A stretch of DNA of 24,803 bases, from positions 1-24,803 of the forward strand of contig CALGNK010000032.1 in the NCBI GenBank assembly GCA_937958695.1. Direction: 5' to 3'. The stretch comes from an uncultured bacterium (GTDB lineage: Bacteria; DUMJ01). The first letter of the stretch is position 1; each line of letters begins with the position of its first letter. This document shows, piece after piece, positions 1 through 7,425 of the stretch. Under the pieces are notes generated by a model that did no database searches, had not been told where the DNA came from, and saw only the letters and a list, made by a program, of their open reading frames with translations. The position numbers and the translations under genes are program-made.

Positions 1-702
1 CTGCTAGCTGATCTACTGTTACATAGTCTGCTAGCTGATCTACTGTTACATAGTCTGCTAGCTGATCTACTGTTACATAGTCTGCTAACTGGTCTACTGT
101 TACATAGTCCGCTAGCTGATCTACTGTTACATAGTCTGCTAGCTGATCTACTGTTACATAGTCGGCTAGCTGATCTACTGTGACATAGTCTGCTAACTGA
201 TCTACTGTTACATAATCAGCTAACTGATCTACTGTGACATAGTCCGCTAGCTGATCTACTGTGACATAGTCTGCTAGCTGATCTACTGTGACATAGTCCG
301 CTAGCTGATCTACTGTGACATAGTCCGCTAGCTGATCTACTGTGACATAGTCTGCTAGCTGATCTACTGTGACATAGTCTGCTAGCTGATCTACTGTGAC
401 ATAGTCTGCTAGCTGATCTACTGTGACATAGTCCGCTAGCTGATCTACTGTTACATAGTCCGCTAACTGATCTACTGTGACATAGTCTGCTAGCTGATCT
501 ACTGTTACATAGTCCGCTAACTGATCTACTGTTACATAGTCCGCTAACTGATCTACTGTGACATAGTCTGCTAGCTGATCTACTGTTACATAGTCAGCTA
601 ACTCATCCTTAGTTACATAATTTGCTAAGGCATCAAATGTCACATAGTCTGCTAGCTGATCTGCTTTTACATAGTCCGCTAGATCGTCTAATTTTACATA
701 AT
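1..702 (-). repeat. 27-bp coding tandem repeat, 26 units (nonad peptide repeat)
   Basis: Contiguous 27-bp units begin at 1, 28, 55 and so on to 676. Units 1-22 (1-594) all translate to DYVTVDQLA; they differ only at silent positions such as GTA/GTC, CTA/TTA, GCA/GCG/GCC/GCT and GAC/GAT. Units 23-26 (595-702) are diverged, giving DYVTKDELA, NYVTFDALA, DYVKADQLA and DYVKLDDLA read in gene order from the right. The array reaches the window edge, so the total copy number is unknown. Confidence 0.97.
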
Positions 703-1009
703 CTGCTAAAGCCTCTACCAATTCAGCTTTAGTAACAAATTCGGAAACATCAATAGCCGGTCCCTTCGCAATCTTTTCTAGCTGTGGTATAAGACGAGAA
801 AGAATCATAGCCAGTTCATAACGAGTTAAAGGATTGTTTCCACGGAACGTCCCATCTGGATATCCAACAATTAGACCCCTAGCTGCTAACTCATTGACTG
901 CATCATACGCCCAATGAGTAGAAGGGACATCTGGAAAAGGTGCTGACATGACAGGAACACTAATAGCTAATGCCAACACCATCGTCAAAATTAATATAAT
1001 TCGTTTCAC
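1..1009 (-). CDS. SLH-domain envelope protein with nonad-repeat rod (C-terminus outside window)
   Basis: Secreted cell-envelope protein. I translated it by hand: GTG start at 1009, 336 codons in frame to the left edge, no stop. Residues 1-22 form a signal peptide (two Lys/Arg-type residues, then an Ile/Leu/Val core, cut near MSA). Residues about 24-80 are one SLH domain, with FPDVPSTHWAYDAV, GYPDGTFRG and LTRYELA visible. SLH domains bind modified cell-wall polymers. A short linker leads into 26 tandem nine-residue repeats of consensus DYVTVDQLA. A single N-terminal SLH plus a long rod is the layout of OmpM/Omp-alpha tethers that link the outer membrane to peptidoglycan in several diderm phyla. 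Whether a barrel or anchor follows cannot be seen. The GTG is preceded by AAGGAGG at good spacing; the GTG three bases upstream is closed by TGA after one codon. It has its own promoter and long leader. Confidence 0.9.
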   Translation of the reverse strand, partial: MKRIILILTMVLALAISVPVMSAPFPDVPSTHWAYDAVNELAARGLIVGYPDGTFRGNNPLTRYELAMILSRLIPQLEKIAKGPAIDVSEFVTKAELVEALADYVKLDDLADYVKADQLADYVTFDALANYVTKDELADYVTVDQLADYVTVDQLADYVTVDQLADYVTVDQLADYVTVDQLADYVTVDQLADYVTVDQLADYVTVDQLADYVTVDQLADYVTVDQLADYVTVDQLADYVTVDQLADYVTVDQLADYVTVDQLADYVTVDQLADYVTVDQLADYVTVDQLADYVTVDQLADYVTVDQLADYVTVDQLADYVTVDQLADYVTVDQLA

Positions 1010-1187
1010 TTCACCCTTCCTCCTTTCTAGAGGTTTTTCTCCTTACCCACTCTTAAGAGTCATCCTCAGTTTTCTCCCTGGTGAGTAAGGGCTCCCTGGC
1101 TCAACTAACCTTGGCCAAGACCTTTAAAAACTAAGAACTCACCTCCTCCCTGGCCTTAGACTAGCCTTAGCTAGTTTTACCAGTTTC
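1010..1187 (-). promoter_or_regulatory. Long structured 5' leader of the SLH gene
   Basis: About 178 nt lie between the inferred transcription start and the GTG. On the transcribed strand I see a hairpin with arms at 1160-1165 and 1170-1175 (ACTAGC/GCTAGT, four-base loop). A seven-base-pair long-range stem pairs 1080-1086 with 1137-1143 (GGTGAGT/ACTCACC). A 12-bp palindrome sits at 1049-1060 (ACTCTTAAGAGT). The octamer CCAGGGAG occurs three times (1074-1081, 1092-1099, 1146-1153). It matches no riboswitch class I know. Long leaders are common on abundant S-layer mRNAs, where they affect stability; that role here is inference. Confidence 0.5.
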
Positions 1188-1193
1188 GACCTA

Positions 1194-1221
1194 ATTATAT
1201 CATATTATTTTGATTTGTAAA
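1194..1221 (-). promoter_or_regulatory. Promoter of the SLH gene
   Basis: On the minus strand, -35 TTTACA (1221-1216), a 16-bp spacer and a perfect -10 TATAAT (1199-1194), about 185 bp before the GTG. An 8-bp inverted repeat AAGAGGTT (1220-1227) / AACCTCTT (1251-1258) touches the -35 and could be an operator; that part is speculative. Confidence 0.7.
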
Positions 1222-1772
1222 GAGGTTATACCTGAATAAATCAAAAAATGAACCTCTTGACAAATTTTTATTCTTAATTTTCAAGCTCATTTTGTCTATA
1301 TTAATCGAACATCTTACTTTCTTTGTGTAACTCCCTTGAAAACTACCCCTTCAGGTTTCGCCTGCTGTTCCTTCTGAGAAAGGAAGTTCTCCTTATAACA
1401 TTAATAAAATTTTCCGTTTAATCTTCTCCTGTTCTGCCAAGTTGCTTCAACCTTTTACACTTCAGTTCCATATCTGAACTTCAGTTATACTTACCTGAGT
1501 CTGTATATTCTTGCTTAAGTACTCTTTTATAAAAGGAATGGATCTGTCTTTAAAGGGGAAAGATGCTAGGTAGATGTAATGCGGTACTTCTCACAAATAA
1601 AGACTTAGCTTAAGCATAACTATTAAGATAATATTCTTAGCACACTTCTATTAAATATTGTATTAAATAGTACTAAATTTCCATTAATTTGTCATCTCCT
1701 GGAAGTCTTTGCTAATATTCTACCAAAAGCTTCCAGGAGATTTAATTTGATTACTGATCAGCAGCAACCCTC
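1222..1772. other. Gene-free stretch between divergent envelope genes
   Basis: No open reading frame, tRNA or known RNA family is recognisable. It holds two small adjacent hairpins (CAGG-TTTCG-CCTG at 1352-1364; TTCCTT/AAGGAA at 1368-1385), a 9-bp direct repeat ACTTCAGTT at 1459-1467 and 1478-1486 (starts 19 bp apart, possible regulator site), and the inverted repeat at 1694-1741 listed separately. A small RNA cannot be excluded. Confidence 0.5.
1694..1741. repeat. Perfect 12-bp inverted repeat
   Basis: Arms ATCTCCTGGAAG (1694-1705) and CTTCCAGGAGAT (1730-1741) surround a 24-nt spacer. It lies 31 bp upstream of the -35 of the barrel-gene promoter. The right arm is followed by TTAATTT, so a plus-strand terminator for an unseen transcript is possible. 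An operator or activator site for the downstream promoter is equally possible. Confidence 0.7.
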
Positions 1773-1802
1773 TTGACTAATTAAAGAGAGGTGATGTATA
1801 AT
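1773..1802 (+). promoter_or_regulatory. Promoter of the beta-barrel gene
   Basis: -35 TTGACT (1773-1778), 18-bp spacer, perfect -10 TATAAT (1797-1802). The start would be near 1809, giving a leader of about 149 nt to the GTG at 1958. Confidence 0.75.
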
Positions 1803-1808
1803 TAGTGA

Positions 1809-1957
1809 CAACTGTTGCCTGCGATAATAGTAGGTAGCAATTAGTGAGGTAGTATTAAGGGGAAGGTATTATGATAATGTGGTAGTATATAAATTGTTAC
1901 CTGTTTAATCGTAGGCAATAAGTTTATAAACAAAAATTTTTATGGAGGTGATTTGAG
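1809..1957 (+). promoter_or_regulatory. Leader with two-part long-range RNA helix
   Basis: Within the leader, 1813-1825 can pair with 1908-1920 (13 pairs, two of them G-U). Just inside it, 1831-1842 can pair with 1892-1903 (12 pairs including G-U). A small internal loop separates the two helices, and about 49 nt close the end. The same segments can instead form two local hairpins (1815-1840 and 1894-1918), so two folds compete. GGAGGTGAT at 1944-1952 is the Shine-Dalgarno sequence and lies 24 nt after the helix. This resembles a switch or a stabilising 5' structure; no known riboswitch class was recognised. Confidence 0.5.
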
Positions 1958-2845
1958 GTGTTTAAAAAGTTAACAGTAGCATTAGTTACGTTGGCATTAA
2001 TGGTGGGATTAACGTTGCCAGCGTACGCAGATGTAAAGATTACAGGTAGCTTGGGATTCAGACTAAATAGCTACAATCTTACTAATCCCCCAGGATTAGA
2101 CAAAGCAGACTTTGAAGGAAGACTTTGGCTAACCCTAAGTGGGAATGTAAACGACTTCATTACTTACAGAGCAGATGTTTACATTGGCTACACAGATTTG
2201 GTACTGTGGCAATCTCCATCTATAAGACTTAATAGAGCTTTTATAACAGCAGACTTAGCATCAAAAGGTCTACCCATAAAGATAGAAGGAGGATATCTTA
2301 GTATCGGTACTTACGGTGTTCTTACATGCTATAGCGATTCCTTCGATATTGGTAATGTCCCAGGAATCAATATTATTAGTTCTGCTCTATTCCCTGGGCT
2401 TACAACCTTCCTACTCTTATCTCCTGATGTATCATCTACAACAAGTGACAATCAGAAAGCTATCGCCCTAGGAGGTAACCTTGATGGTGCCTGGGGTAGA
2501 CTTACAGGAATAGTTTGGACAAGAGATGATGCAACTACCATGGGTTATAGAATAAGTGGTAGGTGGAATGTCGTTCCTAATCTTCTAACTCTCTACGGTC
2601 TTTATGGCCAAAGAGCAGGAGATACAGAGGCAAAATATCAGGTAGTTGGAATTAATCTACCAGGAGTAAAAACTGACACCGGATGGGATCCATATCTAGA
2701 ATACGATGTGTATAATAAGGCAATAGGATTCTATGTTAGTAAAACTTTGGCTCCAGGGATGTCTACTTCTATTTACTTAATCCAAGATACTTCTACTAAT
2801 ACTAAAGATCTAAAGTTAACTCCCTATCTATCTTTCAGCTTCTAA
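1958..2845 (+). CDS. Putative outer-membrane beta-barrel protein
   Basis: 295 residues. Residues 1-24 are a signal peptide (KK, hydrophobic core, cleavage after AYA). The rest alternates polar and hydrophobic residues in short strands rich in Gly, Tyr, Thr and Ser, with no hydrophobic helix and no catalytic motif. The protein ends ...LTPYLSFSF; a C-terminal Phe on an amphipathic strand is the usual signal for insertion by the BAM machinery. I infer a porin or porin-like barrel of roughly 12-16 strands, exact family unknown. The GTG start is set by GGAGGTG at 1944-1950 with 8-nt spacing from GGAGGT. It is monocistronic: its own promoter, a long leader, and a terminator 18 bp after the stop. 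Its neighbour is the divergent SLH protein; tether-plus-barrel pairs occur in Thermotogota (Omp-alpha and Omp-beta), so related envelope roles are plausible. Confidence 0.75.
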   Translation: MFKKLTVALVTLALMVGLTLPAYADVKITGSLGFRLNSYNLTNPPGLDKADFEGRLWLTLSGNVNDFITYRADVYIGYTDLVLWQSPSIRLNRAFITADLASKGLPIKIEGGYLSIGTYGVLTCYSDSFDIGNVPGINIISSALFPGLTTFLLLSPDVSSTTSDNQKAIALGGNLDGAWGRLTGIVWTRDDATTMGYRISGRWNVVPNLLTLYGLYGQRAGDTEAKYQVVGINLPGVKTDTGWDPYLEYDVYNKAIGFYVSKTLAPGMSTSIYLIQDTSTNTKDLKLTPYLSFSF

Positions 2846-2862
2846 ATCTTATAGAAACATTG

Positions 2863-2896
2863 ACCCGCCAGGATATCTTGGCGGGTTTTATTTTTT
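2863..2896 (+). terminator. Intrinsic terminator after the barrel gene
   Basis: ACCCGCCA (2863-2870) pairs perfectly with TGGCGGGT (2879-2886), followed by TTTTATTTTTT. The stem abuts the stop codon of the convergent operon (2888-2890). On the minus strand the downstream side is not T-rich, so it serves mainly the plus-strand gene. Confidence 0.92.
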
Positions 2897-5629
2897 CCCT
2901 TCTCTTTCCTGTTTTAATCTGGCTATATAAAGCCTAGCTGCATGTTCCATACTAGAAGCTTTTAAAGGAGACTCTTCCTTGGGCTTATAGGCCTTAAATT
3001 CTATAGGCGGATTTTCATAGGAAGATTCATACATAGAAATAGAGCTGGTAGATATTCTAAACCTAGAGAATCTATTTAAAAGAGAATTAAATAGCTCTTT
3101 CTGTTCTCTCAGTGCTGGTAATTTTCTCAGTACCAGTTCAGAGAGGAACAAGATACCTGATAGTAATAAAACAAACTGCCATATATCTATATATTCAACA
3201 TTTAAGCCTCTAATCTTATAATCAAAGACATCTTTGGGATTATTTAATACCCTTCCACCTGTAATCTCCGCAATAGAGTATAACAGTGAGTTATTGCTTT
3301 CTACATCTCTTAGTTCTTTAGAGATTGGGATATAGAATCCACTTAAACTATTTATAACAGTACTTCCCCTATTTAGTTCAATAGAGAGGGAATATATACC
3401 TTCTTCCTTTATATCTACTCTTCCATAATACCTGCCAGAATCTACCTGGGTAAGACTTCCTCTTATTAAATTCCCAGACGGAGAAAATACTTTAAAGGTT
3501 CCTTCTAAAAAGTTAACAAAGTTTCCATTATAGTCGAATACATCCGCTATTATATCTACCCAATTAGATCTCTCTGAGGTCTGTATAGATACATAGTAAC
3601 TAGTTATATCTTGTCCTAACCAACGAACAGCTTGGCTCCAAAATTTAGAGAAAGACGGATAATTAACCCAGCTACTTGTCCATCTCTTTCCCGAATCAGA
3701 GGTAAATGCCACAGCTTTACCAAGCCCATAGCGCCAGTATGCTAATAACGGTTCATTATCTAAAGCGCTCATCAGCTGTTTAGCCTTAGGCTTGATAGAG
3801 GTTGAGACATAACCAGACATAGTTGGAAACTTTTCTATCCCTTCAAGGAAGTCTATATAATCATTTATAATAGGAGCAAATGGCTTTTCTGTTATATAGG
3901 GCCTACTCTTTGTTAAAGTCTCTGTAAGAAATATCTGGGGGATAGAGTATATGTCATTTGTATAGTAGAATCTGCCCTGCCCCCATTCTGCTATATTACG
4001 CATAAGATTTATATCCGCATCGCTACCAATGGCTATAGTAGAAACTGTTATGTCTGATAGCCTCATCTGCTCGACTAAAGATTTAAATCTACCTGGTTCT
4101 GTTTGACCATCAGATAGAACTATCACATGTTTTACTCTAGCTTTCTCATCTTTGAGTGCCAGATATGCAGACTCCATAGGAGGATACATTGCAGTTCCGC
4201 CACCAGGCTGTATCATTGATATCTTCTTAGCAATGCTTTCTCTATTTTTAGCACTTGTAAGGTCTACAATCCACTGGAATGAGTGGTCAAAGGCTATAAC
4301 CCCCACCCTATCCTGATCTTTTAATAGGTCCACAACCAATTGCGCTGACTCTTTAGCCAAATCTATCTTAGCAAGTTCACCTTCCTGTCCACTCATACTT
4401 CCAGATGCGTCAATAACAAGAACCAATGCTATATTAGAAAGACTGGCTGTCTGTGTAATTCTAGAATCTACTGGAAGGGTCTCTTCTAGAGGAGTTCCCA
4501 TATAAGACCCCATACCAAAACTATTAGGACCTCCTATGACAATAAGTCCACCCCCAGCATCTCTGACAAAGGATTGAATAGCCTTCATCTGATTTAAAGT
4601 AAGGAGTGATGCTGAGACATCGTCTAATATCAATGTAGAGTATCCGGAAAAGCCAATAGTACTATCTGGTATCTTCCCTGGGGTTACTATCTCTAAGTCT
4701 ATACCTTGAGCCTTAAGGGCAGACAAAACTTGACCATAACCTACACTGGGATTATATACATAGAGGACCTTCGGAGGGCCTTCTACAACCGTAAACGCTT
4801 CTGCAGTGTTATTTTCAATTCTGGTATCCTTTTTTGGGAAAATCTCCGCCTTAAATTTATGAAAACCTACACTTTTAGAAGTTACGCTGAATAAAAAGAG
4901 ATTTCTTCCTTCTTTAATAGGTAGATTCTGAGAGATGATCTTCTTACCATCCTGGTACAAATCAAAACCTATATTCTGAATAGTTGAACTTACTACTATA
5001 ACCTTTATAACAAAGGGTTCCCTAAGTTTTACCTTATTAGGCATTTCCAACTCTTCTATAGCAACTTCATCAAGAGGTTCTCTTACTATAGGATATACAT
5101 CTATCTTGATATCCTTTCCTCTAGCCCTATAAGAAGCCTCTATAGCTGACCCGTCCGTCTCATTTCCATCGGTAATTAGGACTAACCTTCTATTATTTCT
5201 GTCAGATTGAGAAAGAATCACATTAGAAAGGTCTATTGCCTTTTCTATATCTGTTCCCTTTGAACCAGGGTAAGCTTTTATCTCTATAGAAGGAGTATAA
5301 GATAGGGGGGATTGAGTTAGAGCGTCTTCACCAAACACAATAAAACCAACCCTATCATTCTCTTCCTTATAGTCTAAAGATCTTTCTATGAATGTTAAAC
5401 CTTCACTCCTAAGATTAGAGGGGATACTATCTGACACGTCTAATGCAAAGACTACATCTAAGCTATTATCCTTTTTTATAATCTGAGGCCCGGTTAGAGC
5501 AAAGATTAAAAGAGTCATAGCGATAACCCTTAGCCAAAGACTTTTTTTATGGAGTCTACTTTTATTTAACCAGATGAATAGAAAAACTAAAGATAAAAGT
5601 AATAATGAATAGATATAACTAATCCTCAA
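2888..5629 (-). CDS. Membrane protein with two vWA domains and a GATase-like domain
   Basis: 913 residues, last gene of the MoxR/vWA operon. Order: two N-terminal membrane helices (about 7-21 and 31-51); first vWA domain with MIDAS motif DVSDS (64-68), Thr126 and TDG (153-155); a beta-sandwich-like stretch (about 195-282); a class I glutamine-amidotransferase-like fold (about 286-385) in which I see no catalytic Cys at the usual elbow (IGGPNSFGMGSY); second vWA domain with DASGSM (407-412), GGGT (476-479) and LSDG (505-508); a beta-rich region (about 625-770); a C-terminal helix (816-834) and a charged cytoplasmic tail. Both MIDAS sites look complete, so both vWA domains should bind a metal and a partner. 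The bulk probably lies outside the cytoplasmic membrane. The start overlaps the upstream stop by 4 bp. Large vWA/GATase-like proteins of this type are common in MoxR operons; their target is unknown. Confidence 0.85.
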   Translation of the reverse strand: MRISYIYSLLLLSLVFLFIWLNKSRLHKKSLWLRVIAMTLLIFALTGPQIIKKDNSLDVVFALDVSDSIPSNLRSEGLTFIERSLDYKEENDRVGFIVFGEDALTQSPLSYTPSIEIKAYPGSKGTDIEKAIDLSNVILSQSDRNNRRLVLITDGNETDGSAIEASYRARGKDIKIDVYPIVREPLDEVAIEELEMPNKVKLREPFVIKVIVVSSTIQNIGFDLYQDGKKIISQNLPIKEGRNLFLFSVTSKSVGFHKFKAEIFPKKDTRIENNTAEAFTVVEGPPKVLYVYNPSVGYGQVLSALKAQGIDLEIVTPGKIPDSTIGFSGYSTLILDDVSASLLTLNQMKAIQSFVRDAGGGLIVIGGPNSFGMGSYMGTPLEETLPVDSRITQTASLSNIALVLVIDASGSMSGQEGELAKIDLAKESAQLVVDLLKDQDRVGVIAFDHSFQWIVDLTSAKNRESIAKKISMIQPGGGTAMYPPMESAYLALKDEKARVKHVIVLSDGQTEPGRFKSLVEQMRLSDITVSTIAIGSDADINLMRNIAEWGQGRFYYTNDIYSIPQIFLTETLTKSRPYITEKPFAPIINDYIDFLEGIEKFPTMSGYVSTSIKPKAKQLMSALDNEPLLAYWRYGLGKAVAFTSDSGKRWTSSWVNYPSFSKFWSQAVRWLGQDITSYYVSIQTSERSNWVDIIADVFDYNGNFVNFLEGTFKVFSPSGNLIRGSLTQVDSGRYYGRVDIKEEGIYSLSIELNRGSTVINSLSGFYIPISKELRDVESNNSLLYSIAEITGGRVLNNPKDVFDYKIRGLNVEYIDIWQFVLLLSGILFLSELVLRKLPALREQKELFNSLLNRFSRFRISTSSISMYESSYENPPIEFKAYKPKEESPLKASSMEHAARLYIARLKQEREGKK

Positions 5630-7425
5630 TTGACTTTCCTCCTATCATAAAAGAGATAACCTTCTAAGAATACGATACCTAGAGTCCCTAAGGCTAGAAA
5701 TCTCCATATGTCCGTATTTAATATGGTTCTTTCCTGATAAGCAGTATCTCCTTTAAACTCCCTAGGAGAAACTTTAGGTGATATATCAGATTCTGAAAAG
5801 GAACAGAGATTAACACCTACATCTATATTCCCCAAACTGCTTTTAAATGAATAGACCCCAACCTTATGTGTATCACCAAAAGATACTGACCTTCTATCAT
5901 CAGTTGTCCTCTTTACAATACCATAGGGGGTAGTTATAGTAATGTTTTCATTCATCTCTCTGGTTCTCAACGTAATGACATTACTAGTATAGGCTACACT
6001 GGGAGATGGATTCTCACCTAACCAGTCTACAATATTCTTTATTAGTATTGGAAAGTTAGGTGACTCAATTAAGGAACTCTCCTCAGGATAAAAACCAAAG
6101 GCAACAATCCTGCCAAAATTTCCCTCATATCTCCAAAGAATAGAACCATTTTTAACCCTAATAAGATTTTCACCCTGGCTGCTTTCGAATACGGCTGACC
6201 TTTTTATATTTATATCTTTTAGATCTACAAATCTCATGATAGGATTAGTAGCATCTACACGAATTATAGTTGGCCTTTCTTCCACCTCTACAACCTGTAA
6301 AGGCATGTTAGATGGAATCTTCCCTATAAATATATAGTTACCAGGTAAGATCTCATTGGGAGCAGTACCATCAAATATCACGATATCATACTTAGATAAC
6401 ATCTCTAAATCAAATGATTCTACTTTATCAAGAACACCTATATCTGCAAGTGAGAGCGCTATCTCTAAGTATGGATTCTCCTTACTTACAAGTAATACGG
6501 ATGGTTTAACTCTAGGAAACGTTAGATAAGCTTTATCATCTATAGAAAGCAGATCGTTCGGATATATTATTGCCTTTACTACACCACTAAATCTTTTAGG
6601 CCCAACAATAACAACTCTTTCTTCCTTTGAATTCAACTCTAAGGTAGTTGTATCTATAAGCTTTTCACCTTCCCAAATCTGTAGAGGGACAGATCTTTTA
6701 TTTTTAGAAAAGTTTTTAACCTTTATAAATATCTCTTTCTCTCCCTTTATTCCAGTATCTCTTGCACTGATACCGGTTATACCAACATTATTATCATCTT
6801 TAGAGAAGGTTAAAAGTTCTATGGGTAAAGTATAAGGAATATCTTCTTCAAAAGCTCCATCAGTAAAGATATATATTACATCAGGTTTTTTACTAAGCTT
6901 TTCTATATAATTTAACGTCTCAATTATATTACCTTCTGTATCCGTTGGATAAAGATTATTTACAACATCTTTTGCTCTTCTTTTGTCTGTAGTGTAATCT
7001 AAAAGAAACCTAGTCTTTGAGTCTGATGCAAAAACAGAAATACTAGTTCCTCTTCCTAAAGAGTCTAAAACTTCTAGTGCCCTCTCTCTTGCCAGATCAA
7101 ATCGAGTCGGCTTTATATCCTTCGCCTGCATACTACAGGAGGTATCGATTATGAAAACAACATTCTTAGCCTTTACAGAAAAGAACATCGCCGGCTTAAC
7201 AAGACCTAATGTTATTAGAATAATGGCTAAGATCTGTAAGATTAAGAGGATATCTTTTAGGAATTTCTTAAATACTGAGTATCTTAACTCTTCCTTAGTA
7301 TACCTCTTCCACAGATATGTACTTGAAACTATAAGGACCTGTCTTCTTGTCCTTAGTAGGTATAGAAGTATAACTATAGGGATTGCCAAAAGAAAGAAGA
7401 AATATATTGGTGCAAGAAAGCTCAT
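5626..7425 (-). CDS. BatA-like membrane vWA protein
   Basis: 599 residues. The N-terminus matches the BatA/aerotolerance-regulator N-terminal region: FLAPIYFFFLLAIPIVILLY (helix 1, about 3-24), a basic loop, then helix 2 (about 57-80). A vWA domain follows, with MIDAS motif DTSCSM (94-99), candidate Thr at 161/163 and FTDG (187-190). The remaining 380 residues are beta-rich, with a possible degenerate GATase-like segment around residues 320-360, and end in a C-terminal membrane helix (about 574-592) and a basic tail. This fits a protein with a vWA domain and a large extracytoplasmic part between membrane anchors. It overlaps its neighbours by 4 bp on both sides, indicating translational coupling. 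The Bat name comes from Bacteroides aerotolerance genes; no such role is shown here. Confidence 0.85.
   Translation of the reverse strand: MSFLAPIYFFFLLAIPIVILLYLLRTRRQVLIVSSTYLWKRYTKEELRYSVFKKFLKDILLILQILAIILITLGLVKPAMFFSVKAKNVVFIIDTSCSMQAKDIKPTRFDLARERALEVLDSLGRGTSISVFASDSKTRFLLDYTTDKRRAKDVVNNLYPTDTEGNIIETLNYIEKLSKKPDVIYIFTDGAFEEDIPYTLPIELLTFSKDDNNVGITGISARDTGIKGEKEIFIKVKNFSKNKRSVPLQIWEGEKLIDTTTLELNSKEERVVIVGPKRFSGVVKAIIYPNDLLSIDDKAYLTFPRVKPSVLLVSKENPYLEIALSLADIGVLDKVESFDLEMLSKYDIVIFDGTAPNEILPGNYIFIGKIPSNMPLQVVEVEERPTIIRVDATNPIMRFVDLKDINIKRSAVFESSQGENLIRVKNGSILWRYEGNFGRIVAFGFYPEESSLIESPNFPILIKNIVDWLGENPSPSVAYTSNVITLRTREMNENITITTPYGIVKRTTDDRRSVSFGDTHKVGVYSFKSSLGNIDVGVNLCSFSESDISPKVSPREFKGDTAYQERTILNTDIWRFLALGTLGIVFLEGYLFYDRRKVN

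Noticed and set aside
1-702. Regular short repeats as a CRISPR array
   Set aside because: Units are contiguous without spacers and read as an uninterrupted peptide repeat in the SLH gene.
1257-1262. TTGACA as a plus-strand -35
   Set aside because: No acceptable -10 lies 16-18 bp downstream.
1374-1379. CTGAGA as part of a TPP riboswitch
   Set aside because: The other conserved TPP elements are missing and no thiamine gene follows; it is simply the loop of a small hairpin.
2863-2886. Bidirectional use of the terminator for the MoxR/vWA operon
   Set aside because: The stem is well placed after the stop codon, but the minus-strand side lacks a T-tract, so I assign it only to the plus strand.
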